This document shows, in pieces, positions 1-5,980 of a DNA stretch of 22,615 bases. The notes beneath the pieces are model-generated. The model was not told the DNA's origin. It ran no database searches and saw only the letters and a list, made by a program, of their open reading frames with translations. The stretch's first letter is position 1, and every line of letters starts with the position of its first letter. The DNA comes from DASXHZ01 sp036488085 (lineage in GTDB: Bacteria > Acidobacteriota > Thermoanaerobaculia > Gp7-AA8), in the NCBI GenBank assembly GCA_036488085.1, contig DASXHZ010000087.1:1-22615 (forward strand), given 5' to 3'. The position numbers and the translations under genes were made by a program.

Positions 1-47
1 TCGGACTTCACATCCTCACCACTTGCGTTACGCTTCTTCGGGGTCAT
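1..47 (-). CDS. 5' end of an unidentified gene (partial)
   Basis: Only the first 15 codons are inside the window, reading MTPKKRNASGEDVKS on the minus strand and running off the left edge. The start is supported by a good Shine-Dalgarno sequence, AGGAGAG at 59-53, just upstream of the ATG at 47-45. The N-terminus is basic and polar with no signal peptide visible so far. No function can be assigned from this fragment. It lies downstream of the carboxypeptidase gene on the same strand, but about 230 bases of repeat-bearing DNA separate them, so it probably has its own promoter. Confidence 0.55.
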   Translation of the reverse strand, partial: MTPKKRNASGEDVKS

Positions 48-150
48 TGACTCTCTCCTGTTCGGTTTGGTTTCGCCACTTGAACTTTACAGGAGCGGTC
101 TTTGACCCTTTCTTTTGCTGAACTTTCCAGACACTACCGACTTATCCATC

Positions 151-203
151 TCCCTCTCCCCCCGGGAGAGGGTGGCGGAGCGCAGCGAGGCCGGGTGAGG
201 GGC
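151..203. repeat. Palindromic intergenic element, CCCTCTCCC / CGGGTGAGGGG family (single copy)
   Basis: A perfect 9-bp hairpin, CCCTCTCCC (152-160) with GGGAGAGGG (164-172) and a CCC loop, is followed by TGGC, a short GC-rich linker and CCGGGTGAGGGG (191-202). The same arrangement occurs twice at 5087-5192, so this is a dispersed repeat family. It lies in the 48-276 spacer between two minus-strand genes. I see no gene in that spacer. Confidence 0.75.
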
Positions 204-250
204 GTGGCTCTCGCACCAACCGCGTTCGATGCCGCCCGACCGACGAACCC

Positions 251-271
251 GGGCAGGCTGGGAGCCTGCCC
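251..271 (-). terminator. Hairpin just after the carboxypeptidase stop
   Basis: GGGCAGGCT (251-259) pairs perfectly with AGCCTGCCC (263-271) across a 3-base loop. It begins 5 bases past the TAG (279-277) of the minus-strand carboxypeptidase gene, which is terminator placement. No T-run follows, so it may be a weak or Rho-assisted end, an RNA-stabilising hairpin, or one more member of the local palindromic repeats. Confidence 0.45.
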
Positions 272-276
272 ACACA

Positions 277-1425
277 CTAAAACTTCGCGATCTCCTTCGC
301 GATGGCATCGAGGGCGTGGAGGGCGTCGCTCGTGTTCGCGAGGTGGTGGTTGAGGATGATCGAGAAGTAGCGGTACGTCCCGTCGCTCCCGCGTACGACG
401 CCGCTGAGGGCGTTCACGCCGTTGAGGGAACCGGTCTTGCCAATCATGCGGCCGGCGAGGTCTTTGAGGCGGTTGTGGAGCGTCCCTTCGCTGCCGGGCT
501 GTGCGAGGATCATCCACCACGTGCCGCGCCGCTCCGGCGCGTTCATCCAGCGGAGGACCTTCACGACGGCGGCGGGAGTGACCAGATCGTCGGGAGCGAG
601 GCCGGAGCCGTCGACGAAGCGAAACTCGGCCGGATCGACGTGCGCCTCGTCTATCGCAAAACGCCGCTCCAGATCCTCCGACGCCGCATACGACCCGCTC
701 GCCGACGATCGCTTGAACAACATTTCCGCGTAAAGGTTGTCGCTGTTCTTCAGGACGGTGGTCAGAAGCTGGGCGAGCATCGGCGACTGGATGCGCGTGA
801 CGAAGGTCGTCCAGACGCGCGGTGACGTGTTCAATTTGACGGCGCCGTCAACGCGGATGCCGCCCATCAGGAGCGCATCGCGCAACTGCTGGGCAGCGAA
901 GAGCGCGGCGTCGGGCACCGACTCGCCGGCGAAGACGTTCTCGTCGTACGCGAGCGCATCGACCGGCGCGGAGTAGTCGGCCGGCAGGTTGCCGACCTTC
1001 CAGCTCCCCGGAACGGTGATGCGATCGGAGAAGAGCGACACATCGGCGATGACGTCGTGCAGGTGACGGACGCCGCGCGCCCGGAGCGCCGCCACGAATG
1101 GCGCAACGCCCGGAGACTCATGCCGCGTACTGGCGAACGACGGATCGCCGCCGCCGCGCAGCACGACGTCGTCGCCGTCGAGCCACAGCTCGGTCGTGAG
1201 CCGCGTGTCGAGACCGATGCAGTTCACGTCCGTCGCGGCGGAGAAGAGCTTCCGGTTCGACGCGGGAATCATCAAGACATGCGCGCCGTGCGCATAGAGG
1301 ACGTTCCCCGCCTCGTCCTCGACGTCGATGCCCCAGACGGCGTGATCGAACGGCGGCGTGGCGATGACTTGATCAATCGAACTGGAAAGTGAAGTCGCGA
1401 GAACCGCGGCGAGTAGGAGGCTCAC
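277..1425 (-). CDS. dacB: D-alanyl-D-alanine carboxypeptidase/endopeptidase (peptidase S13, PBP4 type)
   Basis: Periplasmic penicillin-binding protein that trims or opens peptidoglycan peptides. All three S13 active-site motifs are present: SxxK as SNRK (S56-K59), SxN as SDN (228-230), and KTG (330-332) in GKTGSLNG. The family stretch YSAPVDALAYDENV lies near residues 151-164. The GTG start at 1425 gives a hydrophobic leader (SLLLAAVLATSL) consistent with export. It overlaps the previous stop as GTGA, so translation is probably coupled to the upstream unknown gene. At 382 aa it is shorter than E. coli DacB (477 aa), mainly because the segment between SxxK and SxN is about 170 residues rather than about 240, so an accessory domain is reduced. 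The reading frame stays open further upstream, but inside the neighbour, and that extension looks like shadow sequence. The family assignment is firm; the split between carboxypeptidase and endopeptidase activity is not resolved. Confidence 0.93.
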   Translation of the reverse strand: MSLLLAAVLATSLSSSIDQVIATPPFDHAVWGIDVEDEAGNVLYAHGAHVLMIPASNRKLFSAATDVNCIGLDTRLTTELWLDGDDVVLRGGGDPSFASTRHESPGVAPFVAALRARGVRHLHDVIADVSLFSDRITVPGSWKVGNLPADYSAPVDALAYDENVFAGESVPDAALFAAQQLRDALLMGGIRVDGAVKLNTSPRVWTTFVTRIQSPMLAQLLTTVLKNSDNLYAEMLFKRSSASGSYAASEDLERRFAIDEAHVDPAEFRFVDGSGLAPDDLVTPAAVVKVLRWMNAPERRGTWWMILAQPGSEGTLHNRLKDLAGRMIGKTGSLNGVNALSGVVRGSDGTYRYFSIILNHHLANTSDALHALDAIAKEIAKF

Positions 1426-2327
1426 GCGAACGAATAATCCTCGAAAGAGCTCCCGTGCTCCAGGTTGTATTTCGCGGCGTCGAGGATGCGGATGTCGCGC
1501 AGCCGCTTCGTCACGGCGAACGACTTCAAGTACGCGCCGTAGTCGCGAGCGAGGTGGTAGATCGGCACGTCGCGGCGCGATGTAAACGCGGTGCCCGGTT
1601 TCATGGACAGCGACCCGAGGTAGTCGAATACGCGTTCTTCGACCGGCGTGCCGATCGCGGCGTCGAAGAGAAAGACGTTGTGCATCGCGTCGACCGATCC
1701 CCCCTCGGCGAGTGCATTCTCGACGAGCGCGGCGAGCTCCGCGCGACTGCCGCGCTCCTGATACCGCGGGCCTTTGTACGCGCACATCTCCCAGATGCCG
1801 ATGCGCAGAACGGCGAAGCGGCCTTTGTCGCCGAGGATCTCGGCGAGACGCCACGCGGCATGCGCGACGATCAGCTTGTGCCCGAGGTCTTCGAAATCAT
1901 CGGCGGCGACCGCGAAGTAGTCGCGTTCGAGATCGGAGTCGTCGATCCGCTTCGCGAGCCAGCGCTCGGCGCGCAGACGGTCCCCGTCGGCCACCGCGGC
2001 GCGAAGCTCCTCGACGTCGCCGCGCTGGCCGTCTTCGATCGGCGGAGGATCGAGGATCGGCGGCTCGCTCCACGGCTGGCGCGACTGCGCCGCGTAGATC
2101 GCACACTCGGTCAGCAGCGCGTCCCACCGGTCGCCGCACTCCTCGCGGATGTCATGCGCCGACAGACACGAGATCAACGCGTGCTTCGAATGCTGCGACG
2201 GCGCGTACGCCATCACCGCGAAGCGCGCGACCGCGAGAAACAGCTCATCGCTCGAGTGCATCTTGCGGTAGTCGCTGATCGCGGCGCGGATGCGGTTTTC
2301 GTCGCGTTCGAGAAGGGACTCGATCAT
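1422..2327 (-). CDS. Conserved-looking protein of unknown function, 301 aa
   Basis: A soluble, largely helical, acidic protein (M-I-E-S-L-L-E-R start) with no signal peptide or membrane segment. I do not recognise a family. Visible landmarks are a His/Cys-containing stretch SCLSAHDIREECGDRW near residues 53-68, a Pro-rich linker PWSEPPILDPPP near residues 85-96, and an aromatic C-terminal half (IWEMCAYKGPRY, VFDYLG). Its stop overlaps the GTG start of the carboxypeptidase by 4 bases, so the two are almost certainly co-translated. No Shine-Dalgarno sequence precedes the ATG. Instead the GTAACCTC repeat array lies immediately upstream, placing a TAACCT hexamer (2342-2337) 9 bases before the start. 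It appears to be a real gene by frame length, codon use and coupling, but its function is unknown. Confidence 0.8.
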   Translation of the reverse strand: MIESLLERDENRIRAAISDYRKMHSSDELFLAVARFAVMAYAPSQHSKHALISCLSAHDIREECGDRWDALLTECAIYAAQSRQPWSEPPILDPPPIEDGQRGDVEELRAAVADGDRLRAERWLAKRIDDSDLERDYFAVAADDFEDLGHKLIVAHAAWRLAEILGDKGRFAVLRIGIWEMCAYKGPRYQERGSRAELAALVENALAEGGSVDAMHNVFLFDAAIGTPVEERVFDYLGSLSMKPGTAFTSRRDVPIYHLARDYGAYLKSFAVTKRLRDIRILDAAKYNLEHGSSFEDYSFA

Positions 2328-2329
2328 GC

Positions 2330-2387
2330 GGTTACGAGGTTACGAAGTTTCGAAGTCAAGACCCCGTAACCTCGCAACGTCGTAACC
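2330..2387. repeat. Fold-back array of GGTTACGA-type octamers (short copy)
   Basis: Two GGTTACGA units (2330-2345) and two degenerate ones are followed by the same octamers in inverted orientation up to TCGTAACC (2380-2387), giving a hairpin. It directly abuts the TAA stop (2390-2388) of the minus-strand gene behind it and lies 2 bases ahead of the next start at 2327. A longer version of the same array is at 7694-7823, also directly after a minus-strand stop. Confidence 0.8.
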
Positions 2388-2690
2388 TTACTTCTTTTTG
2401 CTCTTCTTTTTCGCGCTCGGAGCAGGCGCCTTTGCCGGAGCGGCCGACGTCTGCGTCCCCGCCGCCGTATCGGTCATCACTCCGCCGTCCGCCTCGGAAC
2501 GGCCGTCGCCGACGTCCACGGTCTGCGTCACGTCGTCCGTTCCTGTGGGCGATGGTTGCGCGGCGGCGGGAGCGATGGTCTGCGTCTGCACGCTTCCGGT
2601 AGGGCCCGCGTGTTTCCTATCACGGCAGGCGAACGCGAGCACGATGAGGGAGACGATTGTCACGAGGAAGCGTGATCTCGGTGTCTTCAT
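2388..2690 (-). CDS. Small exported or lipoprotein-like protein, Ala/Pro/Thr-rich with Lys-rich tail, 100 aa
   Basis: The N-terminus, MKTPRSRFLVTIVSLIVLAFAC, has a basic start, a hydrophobic core and a cysteine. This suggests a lipoprotein, although AFAC departs from the usual LxGC/LAGC lipobox. The rest is low-complexity Ala/Pro/Thr/Gln/Asp sequence with no recognisable domain, ending in AKKKSKKK. The function is unknown; a periplasmic or envelope-tethered linker-like protein is a reasonable guess. The start at 2690 is the one that gives a signal sequence; the same frame continues further upstream, but only as shadow of the divergent ketosynthase gene. No strong Shine-Dalgarno sequence is visible. 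It is divergent from the ketosynthase gene, with 54 bases between the starts. Confidence 0.65.
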   Translation of the reverse strand: MKTPRSRFLVTIVSLIVLAFACRDRKHAGPTGSVQTQTIAPAAAQPSPTGTDDVTQTVDVGDGRSEADGGVMTDTAAGTQTSAAPAKAPAPSAKKKSKKK

Positions 2691-2729
2691 TGCCGCGACC
2701 GCCCATGCAAGTTTCCTGACAGGATTCGC

Positions 2730-2735
2730 TACAAT
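2730..2735 (+). promoter_or_regulatory. Candidate -10 box (TACAAT) for a leaderless transcript
   Basis: TACAAT ends 9 bases before the ATG at 2745, and no Shine-Dalgarno sequence lies between them. Transcription from this box would start at or next to the start codon. No clear -35 hexamer is present. The same TANNNT-to-start spacing occurs ahead of the genes starting at 7675 and 8592. Confidence 0.4.
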
Positions 2736-2744
2736 TCGCCGCCG

Positions 2745-4358
2745 ATGGCAAAGCGGAAGCGAGTCGGAATCTTCGGCTGGGGCATTGTGGCGCCGAAGTC
2801 GCCCGACATGGAGACGTTCGCGCGCAATCTCGAGGAAGGGGGCTCCTGGCTCACCCCCTTTCGCGGTTTCGGGCCGTCGAACTTCCTCGTCGGCTACCCG
2901 GAATTCGACTTCGAGACGTACCGTCCGTGGTTCGACGAGCGGTTCCCCCCCGCGAAGTTCGCGCAACTCAACGACAAGATGGGGCCGATGGTGCAGTACG
3001 CCATGGGCGGGTTCATCCAGGCGCTCGGCCAGAATCCCGGCCTGGAGCAATACCTTCAATCCCTCGGCATCAAGGCGCACGTCTACGTCGGCACCGGCGT
3101 CGGGGAGCTGACGGTGACTCACGAACAGTGTCTCGTCTACGACCGCGCTATACGCCGCTGGAACGAGTTCTGGGCCGCGCCAGAACGCTGCGAGCCGTTG
3201 GGCCGGCACCTCGACGGAACGAAGGATCTCAACTCGCCGCGCGATCCGAGCGAGCTGCGCATCGGATCGGAAGAGTGGGTCGATGCGAAGTACGCGTACG
3301 AGTCGTACTGGATGGAGAAGAGCGACGCGCTGCAGGCGTACCTCGCCGAGGCGCGCGCGATTCAGTCCGAGCCAGTGCCGCCGTCGACCGCGTCCGGCAA
3401 CGTCAAGCTCACGACGATTCGCCAGAAGCTGAACCGCATCCGCGCGCTCAACAAGAAATGGGGCTGCCCCGCGGAACCGTGGGCCGCGGTCTCGCCGAAT
3501 CTGCTGTGGAACATCGCGAACATCCCGGCGGCGCAGATCTCGATGATCGGCAAGATCGTCGGGCCGGCGGTCGCGCCGGTCGCCGCGTGCGCCTCGTTCG
3601 GCGTCGCGGTGAAGCTCGCCGACAACGCCATCCAGCTCGGCGAGGCGACCGCAGTGGTCGTCGGTATGACTGACCCGCCGCCGCACGGCGTGTTCATCTC
3701 CGGCTTCTACAACGCGAACGTCGTCTCGGCCGACGCCGACGTCTCGCGCCCCATGACGGCACTCAAGGGAACGCACGTCTCCGGCGGCGCGTGCATCTGG
3801 ATCATCGGCGACGCCGACGCGATGATGGCGCAGGGATTCAAGCCGGTCGGCCTCGAGATCGTCGGGGTCGGCACGTCGTCCGACGCGCACCACATCATCA
3901 CGCCGTCGAAAGGCGGCCCGCAGCTCGCGATGAAGGCCGCGCTCGACGAAGTGCAGGCGACCGAGGTCACGACGTGGGACATGCATGCCACCGCGACGCC
4001 GGGCGACGCCAGCGAGATCGAGCACTCGCTCGAGATGCTCCATCCCGACGTCCTCTTCACCGCGCGCAAAGGCACGTTCGGCCACGGCCTCTCGGTCGGC
4101 GGCGGATGGGAGCTCACCGCACAACACCTCGGCCTCGCGGAAGGAAAGCTCTACCCCGTCCCGCTCACGGAAGGTGAGCTCCACGCCGACGTGAAAGTGC
4201 ACTCCGCCAAGTTCGTACAGGTCGACGGCTGCCAAGTCGACGTCGGCAGCCGCGGCTACAGCGGAAAGCTCAGCATGGGCATCGGCGGCATCAACTCCTG
4301 CGTGATCTCACGCCCGTGGGACCCGGAGTATGTCGAGGAGAAGGTCCACTCCTCGTAG
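2745..4358 (+). CDS. Stand-alone, divergent beta-ketoacyl synthase (thiolase fold) protein, 537 aa
   Basis: A ketosynthase-fold enzyme with the Cys-His-His set: Cys282 in VAACASFGVA, His414 in WDMHATATPGDASEIE (the counterpart of the usual EAHGTGTxxGD), and Lys442/His447 in ARKGTFGHGLSVGGG. The terminal GGINSC matches the glycine-rich end of condensing enzymes. Condensing enzymes make a C-C bond between an acyl-enzyme and a malonyl thioester, so this is probably involved in a fatty-acid or polyketide-like step. At 537 aa it is about 120 residues longer than FabF. The extra length is largely a charged, Trp/Tyr-rich insertion at about residues 130-245, between the N-terminal core and the active-site Cys. 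No acyl carrier protein, acyltransferase, ketoreductase or other FAS/PKS gene is nearby, so the substrate and partner are unknown. The start has no Shine-Dalgarno sequence, and MAKRKRVGIFGWGIVAP is a typical ketosynthase beginning. The fold is confident; the biochemical role is not. Confidence 0.85.
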   Translation: MAKRKRVGIFGWGIVAPKSPDMETFARNLEEGGSWLTPFRGFGPSNFLVGYPEFDFETYRPWFDERFPPAKFAQLNDKMGPMVQYAMGGFIQALGQNPGLEQYLQSLGIKAHVYVGTGVGELTVTHEQCLVYDRAIRRWNEFWAAPERCEPLGRHLDGTKDLNSPRDPSELRIGSEEWVDAKYAYESYWMEKSDALQAYLAEARAIQSEPVPPSTASGNVKLTTIRQKLNRIRALNKKWGCPAEPWAAVSPNLLWNIANIPAAQISMIGKIVGPAVAPVAACASFGVAVKLADNAIQLGEATAVVVGMTDPPPHGVFISGFYNANVVSADADVSRPMTALKGTHVSGGACIWIIGDADAMMAQGFKPVGLEIVGVGTSSDAHHIITPSKGGPQLAMKAALDEVQATEVTTWDMHATATPGDASEIEHSLEMLHPDVLFTARKGTFGHGLSVGGGWELTAQHLGLAEGKLYPVPLTEGELHADVKVHSAKFVQVDGCQVDVGSRGYSGKLSMGIGGINSCVISRPWDPEYVEEKVHSS

Positions 4359-4360
4359 GA

Positions 4361-4427
4361 AGTTGCCGGTGGCCAGTTGGCCGGCGGCCAGATAGCAGAG
4401 CGGTTTTCTATCCGGCAAGCGGCAACT
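4361..4427. repeat. Imperfect repeat/inverted repeat after the ketosynthase gene
   Basis: CCGGTGGCCAG (4366-4376) recurs as CCGGCGGCCAG (4381-4391), and AGTTGCC (4361-4367) is mirrored by GGCAACT (4421-4427). The stretch begins 2 bases after the stop and could form a weak hairpin that ends the ketosynthase transcript. It has no T-run. Confidence 0.4.
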
Positions 4428-4431
4428 GATT

Positions 4432-4437
4432 TACACT
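4432..4437 (+). promoter_or_regulatory. Candidate -10 box (TACACT) for the DUF1579 gene
   Basis: TACACT lies 33 bases before the ATG at 4471. It would give a leader of about 27 bases containing the strong AGGAGG Shine-Dalgarno sequence at 4460-4465. The -35 region is not recognisable. Confidence 0.35.
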
Positions 4438-4470
4438 TCTTCCAGTCCAAACAACCGACAGGAGGAACCT

Positions 4471-5064
4471 ATGAAATCCAAGGCCCTATTGGTCCTCGCC
4501 CTGCTCGTCGTGTGCACGAGCGCCGTGGCGCAGGAGCCGAAACAAGACGCGCCCGATCAGAAGGCGATGATGGACGCGATGATGAAAGCCATGATGCCGG
4601 GCGATGCGCACAAGCTGCTCGAGCACATGGTTGGCACGTTCGACGTCAAAGTCACCGCCTGGATGATGCCCGGCCAACCGCCGATGGACAGCAACGGAAC
4701 CGCCGTGAACACCTGGATCCTGGGCGGCCGATTCGTGCAGCAGAAGTTCAGCGGCCAGTTCATGGGCCAGCCCTTCGAGGGCGTCGGCTACACCGGCTAC
4801 GACAACGTCAAGAAGACGTACTGGTCGTCGTGGATGGACAACATGAGCACCGGCGTCATGAACTCGATCGGCGGCACGACCGACGGCGGCAAGACGTGGA
4901 AGTTCATGACGTCGATGCCCGATCCGATGACTGGCAAGGAAGGCCCGGTTGAGGAGCGCCTCACCGTCGTCGACCACGACCATCACAACTTCGAGATGTG
5001 GTCGCCCGGCCCCGACGGCAAGATGATGAAGACGATGGCGCTCGCGTATTCGCGCAAGCAGTAA
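4471..5064 (+). CDS. Secreted DUF1579 family protein, 197 aa
   Basis: The N-terminus MKSKALLVLALLVVCTSAVAQ is a classical signal peptide with an AxA-Q cleavage site near residue 20, so the mature protein is periplasmic or secreted. The body matches the DUF1579 pattern: HKLLEHMVGTFDVKVTAW near residues 47-64, LGGRFVQQKFSGQFMGQPFEGVGYTGYDNVKKTYWSSW in the centre, and a C-terminal half rich in Met and Asp/His (VDHDHHNFEMW). The family is an all-beta, lipocalin-like fold of unknown function, common in Acidobacteria and related soil bacteria. A Met-rich segment (MMDAMMKAMMPG) follows the signal peptide. The start is fixed by AGGAGG five bases upstream. The gene stands alone and converges with the VOC gene. 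Confidence 0.88.
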   Translation: MKSKALLVLALLVVCTSAVAQEPKQDAPDQKAMMDAMMKAMMPGDAHKLLEHMVGTFDVKVTAWMMPGQPPMDSNGTAVNTWILGGRFVQQKFSGQFMGQPFEGVGYTGYDNVKKTYWSSWMDNMSTGVMNSIGGTTDGGKTWKFMTSMPDPMTGKEGPVEERLTVVDHDHHNFEMWSPGPDGKMMKTMALAYSRKQ

Positions 5065-5086
5065 CGCGGATTAGGCGAGACGCACG

Positions 5087-5192
5087 CCCCTCACCCGGCG
5101 CTACGCGCCACCCTCTCCCGCGGGGAGAGGGAGATGTTGCCTCCTTGGCCCTCTCCCTCTGGGGAGAGGGTGGCCGAAGGCCGGGTGAGGGG
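5087..5192. repeat. Two palindromic CCCTCTCCC/CGGGTGAGGGG elements, head to head
   Basis: The left copy (5087-5132) reads CCCCTCACCCGG, then a GCGC stem, CCACCCTCTCCC and GGGGAGAGGG. The right copy (5149-5192) is the reverse: CCCTCTCCC, GGGGAGAGGG, TGGCCGAAGGCC and GGGTGAGGGG. The pair forms a long inverted repeat with internal hairpins. It fills the space between the convergent genes ending at 5064 and 5205, so it could act as a two-way transcript end. It is the same family as 151-203. Confidence 0.8.
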
Positions 5193-5204
5193 CACGGCGC
5201 TCGC

Positions 5205-5966
5205 CTACATCTTCGCCTGGAACAGGTTGAACATCGCGCCCTGCGGATCGCCGACGACGGAGAACCGGCCGACGTTCGGGATGTCACCCGGTTCCTTCAT
5301 GACGTGGCCGCCGAGCGACTTCAGTTTCGCCGTCGATGCGTCGCAGTCGGCGACCGCAAAGTAAGGCATCCAGACTTCCGGCATGTTCTTGAACATCTCG
5401 CCTTGCATCGGAAAAATGCCGGCGATGCCTTCCTCGCCGAGGTGCAACTCCGTGTACTCGGGGCTGACCTTCGCCGTCCAGCCGAAGAGCGACGTGTAGA
5501 AGTTCCGCGCCTGCTCCTCGTGGTGGGTCAGCAGCTCGTTCCAGCAGAGGGCACCGTTCTCGCGGTAGAGCTGCGCCCCTTTGTTGTATCCCGACTGCCA
5601 GACCGCCAGGACTGCGCCGACCGGATCGGCGATGACCGCCATGCGTCCCGCCTCGAAGACATCCATCGGGCCGGCGACGATGTTTCCGCCGAGCGACTTT
5701 GCCTTCGCCGCGGCATCGTCGGCGCTCGTCACCGCGACGTAGCAGTTCCAGTGCGGCGGCGCGCCGCTCTTCGTGTCCTGGTACAGCGCGCCGACCGTCT
5801 TGCCGCCGATCGACAGCATCACGTAGACGTCGTCCGGCCCCATCGGCTGCTCTTTCGCTTCCCATCCGAACAGCGCGCCGTAGAACTGCGCCGCCGCCTT
5901 CCGATCGTTCGTCGAAAGCTCCGTCCAGCAGAACGTGCCGGGTTTGTAGTTGTCCATTTCAGGCAT
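5205..5966 (-). CDS. VOC (glyoxalase/dioxygenase superfamily) protein with two VOC domains, 253 aa
   Basis: Two tandem vicinal-oxygen-chelate domains are visible. The first opens FCWTELSTNDRKAAAQFYGALFGW (about residues 12-35) and ends near DPVGAVLAVWQ. The second opens LCWNELLTHHEEQARNFYTSLFGW (about residues 138-161) and ends near DPQGAMFNLFQ. This layout resembles the mycobacterial Cfp30B/Rv0577 group of glyoxalase-like proteins, whose substrate is not well defined, so no reaction is assigned. There is no signal peptide, so it is cytosolic. The start at 5966 is chosen because GGAGG (5979-5975) precedes it at good spacing; the longer open frame to 6041 runs inside the upstream gene. It follows the DUF885 gene by 14 bases on the same strand, so the two are probably one operon. 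Confidence 0.88.
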   Translation of the reverse strand: MPEMDNYKPGTFCWTELSTNDRKAAAQFYGALFGWEAKEQPMGPDDVYVMLSIGGKTVGALYQDTKSGAPPHWNCYVAVTSADDAAAKAKSLGGNIVAGPMDVFEAGRMAVIADPVGAVLAVWQSGYNKGAQLYRENGALCWNELLTHHEEQARNFYTSLFGWTAKVSPEYTELHLGEEGIAGIFPMQGEMFKNMPEVWMPYFAVADCDASTAKLKSLGGHVMKEPGDIPNVGRFSVVGDPQGAMFNLFQAKM

Positions 5967-5980
5967 GACTCTGACCTCCG

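Noticed and set aside
2388..4235. Very long minus-strand open frame (over 600 codons) opposite the ketosynthase gene
   Set aside because: Its N-terminal part is Arg/Asp/Leu/Val-rich shadow sequence with no domain. Only the last 100 codons, with a signal-like start, look real.
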